Assembly: GCA_023434205.1 (NCBI GenBank) | Contig: JAEYTB010000114.1 | Span: forward strand, 1-5,178 | DNA: 5,178 bases | From: Planctomycetota bacterium | Lineage (GTDB): Bacteria > Planctomycetota > Phycisphaerae > Phycisphaerales > UBA1924 | Direction: 5' to 3' | Shown: in pieces, positions 4,059 through 5,178 of the stretch | How positions within the stretch are numbered: position 1 is the stretch's first letter | Layout of the letters: each line of letters starts with the position of its first letter | Notes under the pieces: generated by a model | Told to the model about the DNA's origin: nothing | Databases searched by the model: none | The model's input: only the letters and a program-made list of their open reading frames with translations | Made by a program: the position numbers and the translations under genes

Positions 4059-5178
<1,120 letters not shown>

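Overview
The window is high-GC bacterial chromosome, and the genes suggest a planctomycete, most likely of the Phycisphaerae type. This rests on three things: a secreted protein with a VPAPGAA / hydrophobic / RRRR tail (a PEP-CTERM-like sorting signal), a long isocitrate dehydrogenase with the extra segments I associate with cyanobacterial enzymes, and intergenic DNA rich in small repeats and hairpins. The assignment is an inference from family knowledge; no rRNA or other marker gene is present.

Layout, left to right. Positions 1-1061 (+) hold the tail of nusB, overlapping by 4 bases the complete gene ftsY, the signal recognition particle receptor. Positions 1062-1416 are non-coding, with a GC hairpin after ftsY, a run of four GCGGAG units spaced 9-10 bp, and an 8-bp inverted repeat before the next gene. 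Positions 1417-2151 (+) encode an exported PEP-CTERM-like protein of 244 aa. Positions 2152-2541 are non-coding and packed with inverted repeats, including a CACAGAG-type repeat and perfect 9-bp and 11-bp stems. Two unrecognised genes then face each other: a 199-aa protein at 2542-3141 (+) and a 135-aa four-helix membrane protein at 3256-3663 (-). Both use noticeably more A/T at third codon positions than their neighbours. Positions 3664-4058 are non-coding and contain an 8-bp inverted repeat, a long G-run tract and a series of CACCCC/GGGGTG hairpins. Positions 4059-5178 (-) carry icd, NADP-type isocitrate dehydrogenase, whose 5' end lies outside the window.

The housekeeping parts (nusB-ftsY for transcription and membrane targeting, icd for the TCA cycle) are ordinary. 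The region worth a second look is about 2150-4058: two orphan, lower-GC3 genes in convergent orientation, bounded on both sides by hairpin-rich repeat DNA. It could be a laterally acquired cassette or an accumulation site for small repeats. I found no CRISPR array, tRNA, rRNA, transposase or recognisable defence system, and the sequence does not support claiming a new functional system.
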